A stretch of DNA of 35,009 nt from Bacteroidales bacterium (lineage in GTDB: Bacteria; Bacteroidota; Bacteroidia; Bacteroidales; UBA932), in assembly GCA_024401975.1 (NCBI GenBank), contig JAKSKB010000010.1, forward strand, positions 1-35,009. The letters run 5' to 3'. A model generated the notes under the pieces. The model was not told the DNA's origin, ran no database searches, and worked only from the letters and a program-made list of their open reading frames with translations. Shown in pieces: positions 15,839-24,264 of this stretch. The position numbers and the translations under genes were made by a program. Each line of letters begins with the position of its first letter. The first letter of the stretch is position 1.

Positions 15839-16359
15839 CGCCTCACAACGGCGGCAGCATCCATGGCAATCGACTCGAAGACAGTGTCGTCCGGGACTCC
15901 GTCCGTATAGGATGACAGCGCGAGCGTGACATCAGCCGTCTCTCTGTAAAGGGTTTTGCGGGCCGCAAGCAGTTCTTCCACCGCGTGGCTCCGAAGCAAC
16001 GGACGCGATGAATTGTCCAGCGTGGACAGTATTTTTTCGAGATGCTCCGCCGATGCTTCCAGATAGATGCAGAAAGTGTTTTTCTTCAAGAGAGAGACAG
16101 CTTCCGCACTTACGACCGTCCCGCCTCCGGTAGCGAGAATAAAATCCCTCTGCCTCGACAGCGACTCACGCAGAGCCGACAGTTCGGCGTTTCTGAATCC
16201 GTCTTCTCCTATAGTCGAGAACAAACGGGCTATGCTTGCTCCGCAACGCCGTTCAATCTCGCCGTCAAGGTCGATGAACGGGACGGAAAGCAACGCCGAG
16301 AGCTTTTTCCCGACGCTGCTTTTGCCGCAGCCCATAAATCCTATAAGCGCAATCCGCAT
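15817..16359 (-). CDS. aroK: Shikimate kinase
   Basis: AroK phosphorylates shikimate at the 3-hydroxyl with ATP, the fifth step of aromatic amino-acid synthesis. The 180-aa protein has the P-loop GFMGCGKS at 7-14, Asp30/Asp32 in FIDLD, the Arg56-Glu59 region (FRNAE), the GGG of ATGGGT at 78-80 and the lid arginine in SSRPLL. It starts directly after the parC stop and ends the long exbB-aroK chain. The 22-base overlap with truA at the 3' ends leaves no space for a separate terminator. AroE lies elsewhere in this window, in the lysS operon. Confidence 0.95.
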   Translation of the reverse strand: MRIALIGFMGCGKSSVGKKLSALLSVPFIDLDGEIERRCGASIARLFSTIGEDGFRNAELSALRESLSRQRDFILATGGGTVVSAEAVSLLKKNTFCIYLEASAEHLEKILSTLDNSSRPLLRSHAVEELLAARKTLYRETADVTLALSSYTDGVPDDTVFESIAMDAAAVVRRHFPDEG

Positions 16360-19056
16360 TCAGAACAAAGTCGGTTCTCCGATATCGGGTATGTCTCCGG
16401 TGGGGACATCGACGTCGATGTCCATTATGTCTGCCGCGTCGATTTCCGCTATTTCAACTTCCGGAACAGGAAGGTCGTCCTCTTCCTTGTGAAGCGGTTC
16501 GACGAATTCCACACCGGCGACGTCACCCCGGTCAGCACATTTCTTGCCCTTCGCCGCGATTCCTTTCTTCGCTATGAAATCCTCTGCAAGCACCGTTTCG
16601 GGAGCCTTGCCCTCGTTCCGGCCACCGAACGTCACCTTGAAACGCGGATGAAGGTCGGCGCTGAGATCCACCAGATACGACTTCGGGCTGTCAGATATGA
16701 ACGTCAGCGGAGTGTTGTCGCTCTGAACGAAGGAGAAACGCTTGACGTAGAAAGAGCGCACTTTCGAATCCGCATCGTAATACAGAGCCGTGAAGGTCTT
16801 GTCCTGGTCCAGTTTCTCTATCCTCAACAAATCTCCCTGATATCTGTTGGACACGTCGAACGAAGTGGTGTAGAACGTTCCGTTCCTGAACACTGCGAGC
16901 ACCTTGTCGTCCGCCTCGAACTGGCCGAGGTACAGGCCGCGTCCTTCGTCATTGAGTTTCTGTATGTCAGCATCATACCAGATATCCTTCCCGGAAATCG
17001 TGGAGATTCCCTTGCTCTTCAACAGGACACGCTGTATGGGATTTCTCGACACGAGATTGCCCCTTGACATCCTTCCCTTGATGGAGAGTTGGGAAAAATC
17101 ATACTCCCCGATGAGTTTCTTGAGTTTCGCCCTCGGGCGGAAATACAACTTGACACATTCGGCCTCGCCGTTGTGATTGACCGAGAACCACAGTATTTTG
17201 GAACCGGGGACACCCGAAGTGATGTCATAGTCCTTGTCACGGGTTACGCTGGTCACCGCAAATCTCTTTGCGTACGACACTTCGCTGCCGCCTTCCCTAT
17301 AGATGACGTTGTATATCGTGCGGCTGTCATTCCTGTTGAACACGCCCGCATATATGATGTCTTTCCAGAAGAAAGCCTTCTCAGACACCTTCGACACGCG
17401 ATAACGGCCTTCCTTGTTGATGACTATGATTTCGGAAAGGTCCGAACAGTCACCGATGAATTCCACGCCGTCCTCTTTCTTGAGGTTCATTCCGACGAAG
17501 CCTTCGGCCTTGTTGGCATAAAGTTTCGCATTGTTGTTGACCACTTTCGTGATGGCTATGGATTCGAAACCTGTAAGTTCAGTCTGGCGCGGGTAATCCT
17601 TTCCGTACTTCTTCTTCAAATCCTTGAACCAGTTCACGGTATATTTCGTGATGTGGTCCAGATTGTCCTGCACCGCCTTCATCTCCGCCTCCAGGCCGCC
17701 GATTGCCTCTTCCACCGCCTTGGTATCGAACTTCGAGATTTTCCGCACGGGTTTTTCCACGAGCTTGAGTATGTCATCCTTCGTGATTTCCCGCCTGAAC
17801 AGATGCTGGTACGTCAGCATACGCCTGAAAATATCATCTACCTGTTCGTCCCAATCCTTCTGGTCCTGTTCCAGTATCTTGTAAACCCTTTCTTCAAAGA
17901 ATATCTTTTCCAAAGAGTTGAAATGCCAGGCTGTCTCCAATTCTTCCATCCTGATACGCAACTGGGCCTCGAGTATGTCCCTCGTATGGAAGGTGTCATA
18001 TCTGAGAATTTCGTCCACGTCCAGAAACTGTGGCTTGTCTTCGACTATCACGCAGGCGTTCGGGGCTATGCTCGTCTCGCAGTCGGTGCACGCGTACAGG
18101 GCATCGATGGTCTTGTCCGGAGACACGTCATTGGGAAGATGAATGATTATTTCCACCTTGGAGGTGGTCATATCTTCTATCTTCTTGATCTTTATCTTTC
18201 CCTTGTCCTTCGCTTTCAGTATGGAATCGATAAGCGCGTGGGTCGTCTTTCCGTAGGGTATTTCGGTTATGACGATGGTATTCCTGTCTATCTTGTCGAT
18301 GCGGGCCCTCACCTTCACGCTCCCTCCTCTGCGCCCCTTCATATATTTGGAACAATCCGCGAAACCTCCTGTCGGGAAATCCGGGTAGATTTCGAAATCG
18401 CGGCCTTCGAGAATGGCTATAGACGCGTCTATGAGTTCGTTGAAGTTGTGGGGAAGTATCTTGGACGCCATACCTACGGCGATCCCCTCGGTGCCCTGGG
18501 CCAGAAGCAGGGGGAAACGCACTGGCAGTTCCACCGGCTCCTGATTCCTCCCGTCATAGGAGGTCATCCACCTTGTCACCTTCCTGTCGAATATGACTTC
18601 CTTCGCGAACTTGCTCAGACGGGCCTCGATATATCGGGCTGCCGCATTGGGATCACCGGTAAGCACGTTGCCCCAGTTACCCTGACAGTCTATGGCGAAT
18701 CCCTTCTGCCCCAACTGGACAAGAGCCCCCAATATGGAGGCGTCTCCGTGCGGATGGTACTGCATAGCCTGTCCCACGATATTGGCGACTTTGGTGAGAC
18801 TGCCGTTGTCCATATTGTACATCGCGTGCAGCACCCTGCGCTGAACCGGCTTGAGCCCGTCAACGATATGAGGCACAGCCCTTTCAAGAATAACGTACGA
18901 GGAATAATCCAGGAACCAGTCCTTGAACATCCCCGACAGTTTGAACTTGTGGCTGTCGCTTTCCAACAACTTGGTGAACCGCCCCGAAGATTCGCCCTCT
19001 TCGATAGGCTGCTCCATCAATTCATCATCAATATCCATAGCAGTATCACTCTTCAT
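16360..19056 (-). CDS. parC: DNA topoisomerase IV subunit A
   Basis: The 898-aa type IIA topoisomerase A subunit cuts and rejoins DNA for decatenation and supercoil relaxation with ParE, which is not in this window. The breakage-reunion domain shows the quinolone-region motif HPHGDAS at 101-107 and catalytic Tyr142 preceded by Arg141 (ARYIEARLS). The C-terminal half lacks an obvious GyrA box (QRRGGKG), favouring ParC over GyrA. The C-terminal tail is acidic. The start overlaps the end of era by 11 bases; a later ATG (19038) is also possible. A large plus-strand frame opposite is a shadow. Confidence 0.9.
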   Translation of the reverse strand: MKSDTAMDIDDELMEQPIEEGESSGRFTKLLESDSHKFKLSGMFKDWFLDYSSYVILERAVPHIVDGLKPVQRRVLHAMYNMDNGSLTKVANIVGQAMQYHPHGDASILGALVQLGQKGFAIDCQGNWGNVLTGDPNAAARYIEARLSKFAKEVIFDRKVTRWMTSYDGRNQEPVELPVRFPLLLAQGTEGIAVGMASKILPHNFNELIDASIAILEGRDFEIYPDFPTGGFADCSKYMKGRRGGSVKVRARIDKIDRNTIVITEIPYGKTTHALIDSILKAKDKGKIKIKKIEDMTTSKVEIIIHLPNDVSPDKTIDALYACTDCETSIAPNACVIVEDKPQFLDVDEILRYDTFHTRDILEAQLRIRMEELETAWHFNSLEKIFFEERVYKILEQDQKDWDEQVDDIFRRMLTYQHLFRREITKDDILKLVEKPVRKISKFDTKAVEEAIGGLEAEMKAVQDNLDHITKYTVNWFKDLKKKYGKDYPRQTELTGFESIAITKVVNNNAKLYANKAEGFVGMNLKKEDGVEFIGDCSDLSEIIVINKEGRYRVSKVSEKAFFWKDIIYAGVFNRNDSRTIYNVIYREGGSEVSYAKRFAVTSVTRDKDYDITSGVPGSKILWFSVNHNGEAECVKLYFRPRAKLKKLIGEYDFSQLSIKGRMSRGNLVSRNPIQRVLLKSKGISTISGKDIWYDADIQKLNDEGRGLYLGQFEADDKVLAVFRNGTFYTTSFDVSNRYQGDLLRIEKLDQDKTFTALYYDADSKVRSFYVKRFSFVQSDNTPLTFISDSPKSYLVDLSADLHPRFKVTFGGRNEGKAPETVLAEDFIAKKGIAAKGKKCADRGDVAGVEFVEPLHKEEDDLPVPEVEIAEIDAADIMDIDVDVPTGDIPDIGEPTLF

Positions 19057-19933
19057 AACCGAAACGACGGAGCTCCCTGCGGCTCTCCCGCCAGTCCGGA
19101 TTCACTTTTACATACAAGGACAGGAAGACTTTCTTCTGGAAGAACTCTTCCATCTCCAGGCGTGCCTGAGTCCCAAGCCTCTTCAGCGCGGATCCGCCTT
19201 TGCCGATGAGGATTCCTTTCTGCGAATCGCGCATCACGTTTATGACGGCTGATATGTCATAGCGCTGTTCCCCTTCATTGAAGGCCTCTATTTCCACTTC
19301 ACAACTGTATGGGACTTCTTCCTGGTAGTTCAGAAGAATCTTCTCCCGCACGATTTCAGAAGCGAAGAAACGCAGGGACCTGTCCGTGAAGGTATCTTTG
19401 TCATACCACGGAGGGCTCACCGGCAAGCAGGACAGGATGCTGTCGAACACGCTGTCAAGATTGAACTTCTCCTTTGCCGACACGGGTATCACGGAGGCAC
19501 CGGGCAACTTTTCCTTCCAGTATTCCATCATCCCGTTAACCGTCTTCTGGTCGCTCAGGTCAATCTTGTTTATCACCACCGTCACCGGGCAGTCCACTCC
19601 TGAAAGTTTCCTGACATATTCGGCGTTCTTGTCGGGGGTCTCCACGGTGTCGGTCACATAGAGTATCACGTCGGCATCCCCGATTGCAGTGTCAACGAAA
19701 TCCATCATATTGCGCTGGAGGCGATAGTTGGGCTTGAGTATCCCCGGCGTATCCGAATATACTATCTGGAAGTTTTCGCCGTTGACTATGCCCATTATGC
19801 GATGACGCGTGGTCTGGGCCTTCGCCGTGACAATCGACAGCTTCTCGCCTACCAGGGCGTTCATAAGCGTCGATTTGCCCACATTCGGATTCCCGATGAT
19901 ATTTACGAATCCCGACCGGTGTCCGTCAGACAT
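19046..19933 (-). CDS. era: GTPase Era
   Basis: Era is a small ribosome-biogenesis GTPase that binds 16S rRNA near its 3' end. The 295-aa protein has G1 GNPNVGKS at 15-22, G3 DTPG, G4 NKID and a C-terminal KH domain with ILIGKGGSALKRLG, so it is complete. The ATG at 19933 overlaps the rluB stop; an upstream in-frame GTG (19939) is less likely. It sits between rluB and parC in one overlapping chain, consistent with coordinated expression of ribosome-maturation genes. Confidence 0.95.
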   Translation of the reverse strand: MSDGHRSGFVNIIGNPNVGKSTLMNALVGEKLSIVTAKAQTTRHRIMGIVNGENFQIVYSDTPGILKPNYRLQRNMMDFVDTAIGDADVILYVTDTVETPDKNAEYVRKLSGVDCPVTVVINKIDLSDQKTVNGMMEYWKEKLPGASVIPVSAKEKFNLDSVFDSILSCLPVSPPWYDKDTFTDRSLRFFASEIVREKILLNYQEEVPYSCEVEIEAFNEGEQRYDISAVINVMRDSQKGILIGKGGSALKRLGTQARLEMEEFFQKKVFLSLYVKVNPDWRESRRELRRFGYEE

Positions 19934-21203
19934 AGGCACCCATCTTGAGAATGTTCACTTCTCCCTCCGTGAGATATCTCCACTCCCCTTTCTGGAGTCC
20001 CTTCTTCGTAAGACCGGCGAAATATACCCTGTCGAGAGCCTTCACGTCATAGCCGAGAGAGTCAAAGATACGACGGACTATTCTGTTTTTGCCGGAATGA
20101 ATCCCTATTCCGAGCTTGCGGCGGTCACCCTCGTCGATATATTCCAACTCGTCTGCAGCCACATCCCCATCGACAAGCGTCACTCCCGAAAGTATCCTGT
20201 CTCTGTCAGCTTCCGCCAAATCGTGGTCAAGAAGCACCTGATATATCTTCTTCTTGTCATATGAAGGATGAGCGAGTTTTTCGGCCATTTCACCGTCGTT
20301 GGTAAACATCAGCACACCGGTCGTCGCCTTGTCAAGACGCCCCACCGGGAAAACGCGGCCTTTGCACCCTTTCAGCAGGTCCATTACCGTCCTGTCCGCG
20401 TGGGGGTCACTTGCCGTGGTGACGAATCCTTTCGGCTTGTTCATCACTATATATACTTTTTCCTCGCCCTTTAGCCTTTCCCCGTTGAAACGGACGTCAT
20501 CGTTGAGAACATTGATTTTGGTGCCGAGTTCCGTCACCACTTCACCGTTGACAGTGACCACGCCGGCCTGTATCAAGGTGTCAGCTTCCCTGCGGGAGCA
20601 CACCCCCGAATTGGCTATGAATTTATTGAGCCGCATTTCCCCCTGAAAGGATTCCGCAACCGGCAAAGCGGCCGAACGGCCTTCGTCGAAACCGGGTTTG
20701 CGGGAGAGCATACGGTTTATGCCGTGACCGTCCCTTTCATCAAATATAGGTTCCCTTTTCCTGAAAGTCCTTCCGGCAGATTCGAAACGTCTTTCTCCGA
20801 AATTGCGACGTCCTTCACCGCCATCCCGGCTTCTTCCGCGTGACCACCCTCTCTCACCGGACGGGCGGCTCCTGTCGGAACGTTCGCCGTAGGGTCGGCG
20901 GTCGCCATAGGATTTATGTTCGCCATAAGGCCTGTGCCCGTCGAAAGACCGGTGTTCACCAGAATCTCCCCGACCCTCGAAACCGCCGTGTCCCCGGCGT
21001 TCGCCATAGGATTTATGCTCGCCGTAAGATTTGCGTTCACCATAGGACCGGCGTTCGCCGTAGGACTTGTGCTCGCCGAAAGACCTCCGTCCGTCCGATG
21101 AGCCGCGATGTTCTTCATAGTTTTTCCTTTCACCGTCAACGGCTACTTTTCTCCTTGCTCTGAAAACTCTCCCCTGGGAAGAGCCCTTCTTTTCACTTTC
21201 CAT
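19926..21203 (-). CDS. rluB: RluB-type 23S rRNA pseudouridine synthase with long basic repeat N-terminus
   Basis: The 425-aa protein has an S4 RNA-binding domain from about residue 190 (MRLNKFIANSGVCSRREA) and a pseudouridine synthase domain with GRLDKATTG, catalytic Asp about 291. This is the RluB/RsuA family; RluB modifies U2605 of 23S rRNA in E. coli. The unusual part is the first 185 residues, rich in Arg, Gly, Ser, Tyr and Glu, with repeated SYGE(R/H)(R/K) units at about 40-107. The ATG at 21203 overlaps the tonB TAA; an open frame extends 35 codons farther but over tonB and without family likeness. Confidence 0.92.
   Translation of the reverse strand: MESEKKGSSQGRVFRARRKVAVDGERKNYEEHRGSSDGRRSFGEHKSYGERRSYGERKSYGEHKSYGERRGHGGFEGRGDSGEHRSFDGHRPYGEHKSYGDRRPYGERSDRSRPSGERGWSRGRSRDGGEGRRNFGERRFESAGRTFRKREPIFDERDGHGINRMLSRKPGFDEGRSAALPVAESFQGEMRLNKFIANSGVCSRREADTLIQAGVVTVNGEVVTELGTKINVLNDDVRFNGERLKGEEKVYIVMNKPKGFVTTASDPHADRTVMDLLKGCKGRVFPVGRLDKATTGVLMFTNDGEMAEKLAHPSYDKKKIYQVLLDHDLAEADRDRILSGVTLVDGDVAADELEYIDEGDRRKLGIGIHSGKNRIVRRIFDSLGYDVKALDRVYFAGLTKKGLQKGEWRYLTEGEVNILKMGAYV
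20883..21086 (-). repeat. Repeats coding SYGE(R/H)(R/K) units in RluB
   Basis: About ten imperfect 12-18-base units encode motifs such as SYGERR, SYGERK and PYGEHK. They are in frame throughout and give a basic, disordered, tyrosine-studded segment. The period and the variable third bases argue for old, selected repeats rather than fresh duplication. Confidence 0.8.
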
Positions 21204-21985
21204 TATTTTAACTTGAAATGATATGTAATAGTGCCTTCCTGTAACTGAGGGGCGCCTGTATCCTGATTGAAGCGTGTCTCCATAGCGGCTTTTCTCGCCT
21301 CGTTCCACAGATTTTTGTCCGTAACCGTAGTACCCGCCACACCCGGCACGGCCTTCTGGACCTTTCCGAAACGGTCCACCACTATAGACACCACTACCGT
21401 CCCCTCATTCTGAACGACATAGCGAGGACGTGGCAGCGCTCCCATCGTGTTCCGTCCTTTCAAATGCGCATTGGGAACCCCGTCAGCCCTTCCCTTCTCC
21501 GTATTGCCTTGAACATGACCGGTCTTGAAATTGTCGGTGGCTTCCTCTGCCGAATGCGGAGCCGTAAGGCTTGTATCCTTCTTCGACATCCCGGGGAACG
21601 AAGCTCTCGGGTCGAGTGCATCCTCTTGCTCCACGGCGGGGACATCCACATCGCCGAAATCGTCAGGTTTCGTAGCCGGCGTGGAGTTGTTCTTCGAGAC
21701 GGCCTTGTATGGGGAATTGCTACGCTGTACGAGTTCCACGGACTTTGTCCTGTCAACTTCTTCGGCCCTCGGCGTGACTCCGCGCCTCTGAATCTTCACC
21801 TTGGGTTGATCCTCTTCGGTGAAATCCAATATGAAAGACGTCTCCTCAGGAGGAGGATAAATGTATTTGAGACCCGTGAACGACAAAGTCAACGCTGCGG
21901 CGGCGGGGACAAGCACCGCCAAGGCCACGCCCAGCAGAGTGGCCAGCCGTTCCTGTCTTTGCCGTATCGCAAGAAATTCTTTCAT
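21203..21985 (-). CDS. TonB-like energy transducer
   Basis: The 260-aa protein has a single N-terminal membrane helix (about 17-42), a polar periplasmic linker with little proline and a C-terminal TonB domain (about 175-260) containing GTVVVSIVVDRFGKVQ and ending in TITYHFKLK. TonB passes proton-motive energy from ExbB/ExbD to outer-membrane receptors. It follows exbD by 3 bases and shares its last base with rluB. The linker is less Pro-rich than classical TonB, so the specific receptor set is unknown. Confidence 0.88.
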   Translation of the reverse strand: MKEFLAIRQRQERLATLLGVALAVLVPAAAALTLSFTGLKYIYPPPEETSFILDFTEEDQPKVKIQRRGVTPRAEEVDRTKSVELVQRSNSPYKAVSKNNSTPATKPDDFGDVDVPAVEQEDALDPRASFPGMSKKDTSLTAPHSAEEATDNFKTGHVQGNTEKGRADGVPNAHLKGRNTMGALPRPRYVVQNEGTVVVSIVVDRFGKVQKAVPGVAGTTVTDKNLWNEARKAAMETRFNQDTGAPQLQEGTITYHFKLK

Positions 21986-21988
21986 CAG

Positions 21989-22399
21989 CTATTCCGGCTG
22001 CGTTGCCAATATGACCTTGTAATGATTACGCTTCGCGATGTTCATCATCGCCACTATTTCCTTCACGGGTACCGTCTCGTCGGAATATATCGAGAACGTG
22101 GGGTCCTCCTCGTTCTGAAGAAGGGTCACCAGTTCGTCCTCAACTTCTCCGTAAGTCTCAGGCGTCTCGCTGCCGTTTATGTGGTAGGTGTACCTGTCGT
22201 TGCCCCAGTCCTTGATGGAGACGCTCACGGTCGCTTTGGCCGATACCTGTCCCGTGCTTTTGGGGAGCATAAGCTTGAGCGCGTTGGGGTTGACCAGCGT
22301 GGACGTTACAAGGAAGAATATCAGGAGCAGGAACACTATATCCGTCATCGAAGACATCGACATCTCGGACAGAACCCTGGTCGAACGTTTGATAGCCAT
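21989..22399 (-). CDS. exbD: ExbD/TolR-family biopolymer transport protein
   Basis: The 136-aa protein has one N-terminal membrane helix (about 17-37) with the essential proton-carrying Asp20 in SMTDIVFLLL, and a periplasmic domain ending in YKVILATQPE. It forms the proton-driven motor with ExbB. It lies 3 bases after exbB and 3 bases before tonB, so it belongs to the Ton rather than the Tol system. Confidence 0.93.
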   Translation of the reverse strand: MAIKRSTRVLSEMSMSSMTDIVFLLLIFFLVTSTLVNPNALKLMLPKSTGQVSAKATVSVSIKDWGNDRYTYHINGSETPETYGEVEDELVTLLQNEEDPTFSIYSDETVPVKEIVAMMNIAKRNHYKVILATQPE

Positions 22400-22402
22400 A
22401 TG

Positions 22403-23119
22403 TTATTCTTCTTTTTCTGCCGGTTCGTGAAGCAGGTCCATGAAATCGATGGTGGCCGATTCCATGCGGAAAATCAGGTCGGAAATCTGCGAAGTGACGT
22501 AGTTGTATCCGAAATATGCCAGAATCCCGACTATGAGTCCTCCGACCGTAGTCACCATCGCCGTGTAGATACCGCTTGAAAGAAGGGTTATGTCGATGTT
22601 GTTGCCGGCGTTGGACATATTGAAGAATGCCTGAATCATACCGGTAACCGTACCGAGGAATCCTATCATCGGGGCGCCTCCGGCGATTGTGGCAAGGAAG
22701 GAGAGCCCCTTTTCAAGACGGGCCACTTCGACGTTGCCCGTATTCTCGACTGCGGCCTGTATGTCGGGAAGCGGACGTCCTATGCGTTCTATGCCTTTCT
22801 GCACGAGACGGGCGACAGGGGAATCGTACCTCTCGCACAACATCTTGGCCGACTTGATTTTACCGGCGTGGATATAGTCGCGGATATCCTTCATGAAATT
22901 CCTGTCAATCTTGTTGGCCTGACGTATCATCCACCATTTTTTTCCGAAGATGTAAAGAGCAATCAGAGACAGTGCGAGCAGCACCAGCATAAGCCAGCCT
23001 CCCTTGGAGGCCATCTCTATAAGCGAATAGGACATTTCCTGCGGCTGAGGGGCGGCCTGGGCGACGGATGCGACCGTATCTGCCTCAAAACCTGTTGTCT
23101 GTAATAAATTGAAGAGCAT
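22403..23119 (-). CDS. exbB: ExbB/TolQ/MotA-family proton channel protein
   Basis: The 238-aa protein has three membrane segments: about 28-48, about 143-170 in the conserved GAPMIGFLGTVTGMIQAFF region, and about 188-212 (TTVGGLIVGILAYFGYN). A cytoplasmic loop lies between the first two. The ATG at 23119 is chosen because an in-frame TTG farther up (23155) is inside a perfect -7 element. It is the first gene of the seven-gene chain to aroK. Confidence 0.93.
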   Translation of the reverse strand: MLFNLLQTTGFEADTVASVAQAAPQPQEMSYSLIEMASKGGWLMLVLLALSLIALYIFGKKWWMIRQANKIDRNFMKDIRDYIHAGKIKSAKMLCERYDSPVARLVQKGIERIGRPLPDIQAAVENTGNVEVARLEKGLSFLATIAGGAPMIGFLGTVTGMIQAFFNMSNAGNNIDITLLSSGIYTAMVTTVGGLIVGILAYFGYNYVTSQISDLIFRMESATIDFMDLLHEPAEKEE

Positions 23120-23152
23120 ATCTGAATGTTTTGTATTTCTGACACCAACTCG

Positions 23153-23160
23153 CAAATATA
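23153..23160 (-). promoter_or_regulatory. -7 promoter element of the exbB operon
   Basis: The minus strand reads TATATTTG, an exact TAnnTTTG match, 33 bases before the exbB ATG, giving a leader of about 25 bases. The -33 is weak. It is the only strong promoter candidate I found for the chain down to aroK. Confidence 0.6.
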
Positions 23161-23220
23161 ACCAATTTATTCGGAAAATTCCAGCCCGGACCGATTATAA
23201 ATGAAGTAAATGAAGAAAGA

Positions 23221-23252
23221 TTTGGAAATGGCCCGGAAATCCGCCACATTTG
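23221..23252 (+). promoter_or_regulatory. Putative promoter of the GH43-like lipoprotein gene
   Basis: TTTG at 23221-23224 is followed after 20 bases by CACATTTG at 23245-23252, one mismatch from TAnnTTTG. Transcription would begin near 23259, about 20 bases before the ATG at 23279. Confidence 0.45.
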
Positions 23253-23268
23253 ATTCGATTATACGAAT
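23253..23268 (+). repeat. Small palindrome between promoter and start codon
   Basis: ATTCG-ATTATA-CGAAT is a 5-bp inverted repeat directly after the -7 element of the lipoprotein gene, where an operator would act. No regulator gene is adjacent, so this is only a candidate. Confidence 0.3.
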
Positions 23269-23278
23269 TGTTTCTGAT

Positions 23279-24262
23279 ATGAGAAAACCAATCCTCACAT
23301 TCTGCCTCTGCGCTGCAGCGTGCATTTCCTGCGGGAACGGGGCAGGCGAGAACACGGAATTCACGGGATACCTGTTTGCGCATATGACAAACAGCCATTA
23401 CGGACGTCTCTACTATTCTCTCTCACGCGACGGGGAAAAATGGGAAGAAATGAACGGGGGAGAAATTGTCCTTGAAGACTACCTGGGCCATCCCAACATC
23501 TCGAGAGGCAACGGCAGGTTCTATATGATGGGGGTTACCACATCCGGGGAACTCCGCCAGCCCGTCCTATGGTCGAGCGCCGATTTGGTCAACTGGGAGC
23601 GCAAGGACCTGAGCCGGGACATTTTCGACGTCTCGGAGTTCGCTTACGAGAACGAATCGGTTTATCTTGGCGCGCCGAAAATCTTCTTCGACGGGGACAA
23701 CTCCCGCTATATCGTCACCTGGCACGCCTATGACCCTGCCGCAGGTCCAGGCAATCCGCTATGGGAATCGATGCGCACCTTTTATTTCCTCACGTCGGAC
23801 TGGGAAAACTTCACGAAGCCACGGAGACTTTTCGACTTTGACGGAGACGATGCTTCGATGGCCACCATCGATGTGATTCTCAATAAGGAGGGTGGCCGTT
23901 ACTACGCACTCATAAAGGACGAACGCTGGCCGGAAACCACAGCCACCGGAAAGACTATCAGAGTCGCGTCATCGAAGTCGCTCACCGGCCCTTACACCAA
24001 CCCCGGGCCACCTGTCACCGATGCCTGGGAAGAAGCGCCTGTGGCACTCAGAAAGAATGACGGAAGCGGCTGGTACCTTTTCACCGAAAGATATCTTGAA
24101 AGCAGTTGCCGGTACTGCTGCCGCGAAACCGGCCGCCTCGACTCGGACGAATGGTCACAAGTGCAGATATCCTCTCCCGAGGACGGGCGGCACGGCTGTG
24201 TCATCCCCGTTACCGAAGAGGAATATCAGGCGATAAAAGAGAAATTCGGGAGTGACCGGTAA
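23279..24262 (+). CDS. Lipoprotein with GH43-like five-bladed beta-propeller
   Basis: The 327-aa protein starts with a lipoprotein signal (MRKPILTFC...CISC, lipidated Cys18), so it is likely anchored in an envelope membrane. The rest has blade-like repeats typical of GH43/GH32-type propellers: RLYYSLSRDGEKWEEMNGG, PVLWSSADLVNWER, GAPKIFFDGDNSRYIVTW and TIRVASSKSLTGPY. A conserved-looking Glu lies in WEEAPVAL. The segment LGHPNISRGNGRFYMMG lies where I would expect an Asp base, with Asn instead, so activity is doubtful. The ATG at 23279 is preferred over 23210 because it begins the signal peptide. It is convergent with the permease gene 2 bases away. The substrate is unknown. Confidence 0.72.
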   Translation: MRKPILTFCLCAAACISCGNGAGENTEFTGYLFAHMTNSHYGRLYYSLSRDGEKWEEMNGGEIVLEDYLGHPNISRGNGRFYMMGVTTSGELRQPVLWSSADLVNWERKDLSRDIFDVSEFAYENESVYLGAPKIFFDGDNSRYIVTWHAYDPAAGPGNPLWESMRTFYFLTSDWENFTKPRRLFDFDGDDASMATIDVILNKEGGRYYALIKDERWPETTATGKTIRVASSKSLTGPYTNPGPPVTDAWEEAPVALRKNDGSGWYLFTERYLESSCRYCCRETGRLDSDEWSQVQISSPEDGRHGCVIPVTEEEYQAIKEKFGSDR

Positions 24263-24264
24263 GG

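Noticed and set aside
16360..19056. GyrA instead of ParC
   Set aside because: No GyrA-box-like QRRGGKG motif is visible in the C-terminal half, and the sequence resembles Bacteroidota topoisomerase IV A subunits.
17089..19209. Open plus-strand frame of 706 codons opposite parC
   Set aside because: It lies wholly antisense to a well-conserved gene, has no family likeness and no promoter; long antisense frames are expected from the codon use here.
20883..21086. Possible CRISPR array
   Set aside because: The repeats code continuously for SYGE-type units in the rluB frame and have no unique spacers of even length.
21204..21308. N-terminal extension of rluB by 35 codons
   Set aside because: It overlaps tonB completely and is not family-like; the ATG at 21203 couples to the tonB stop.
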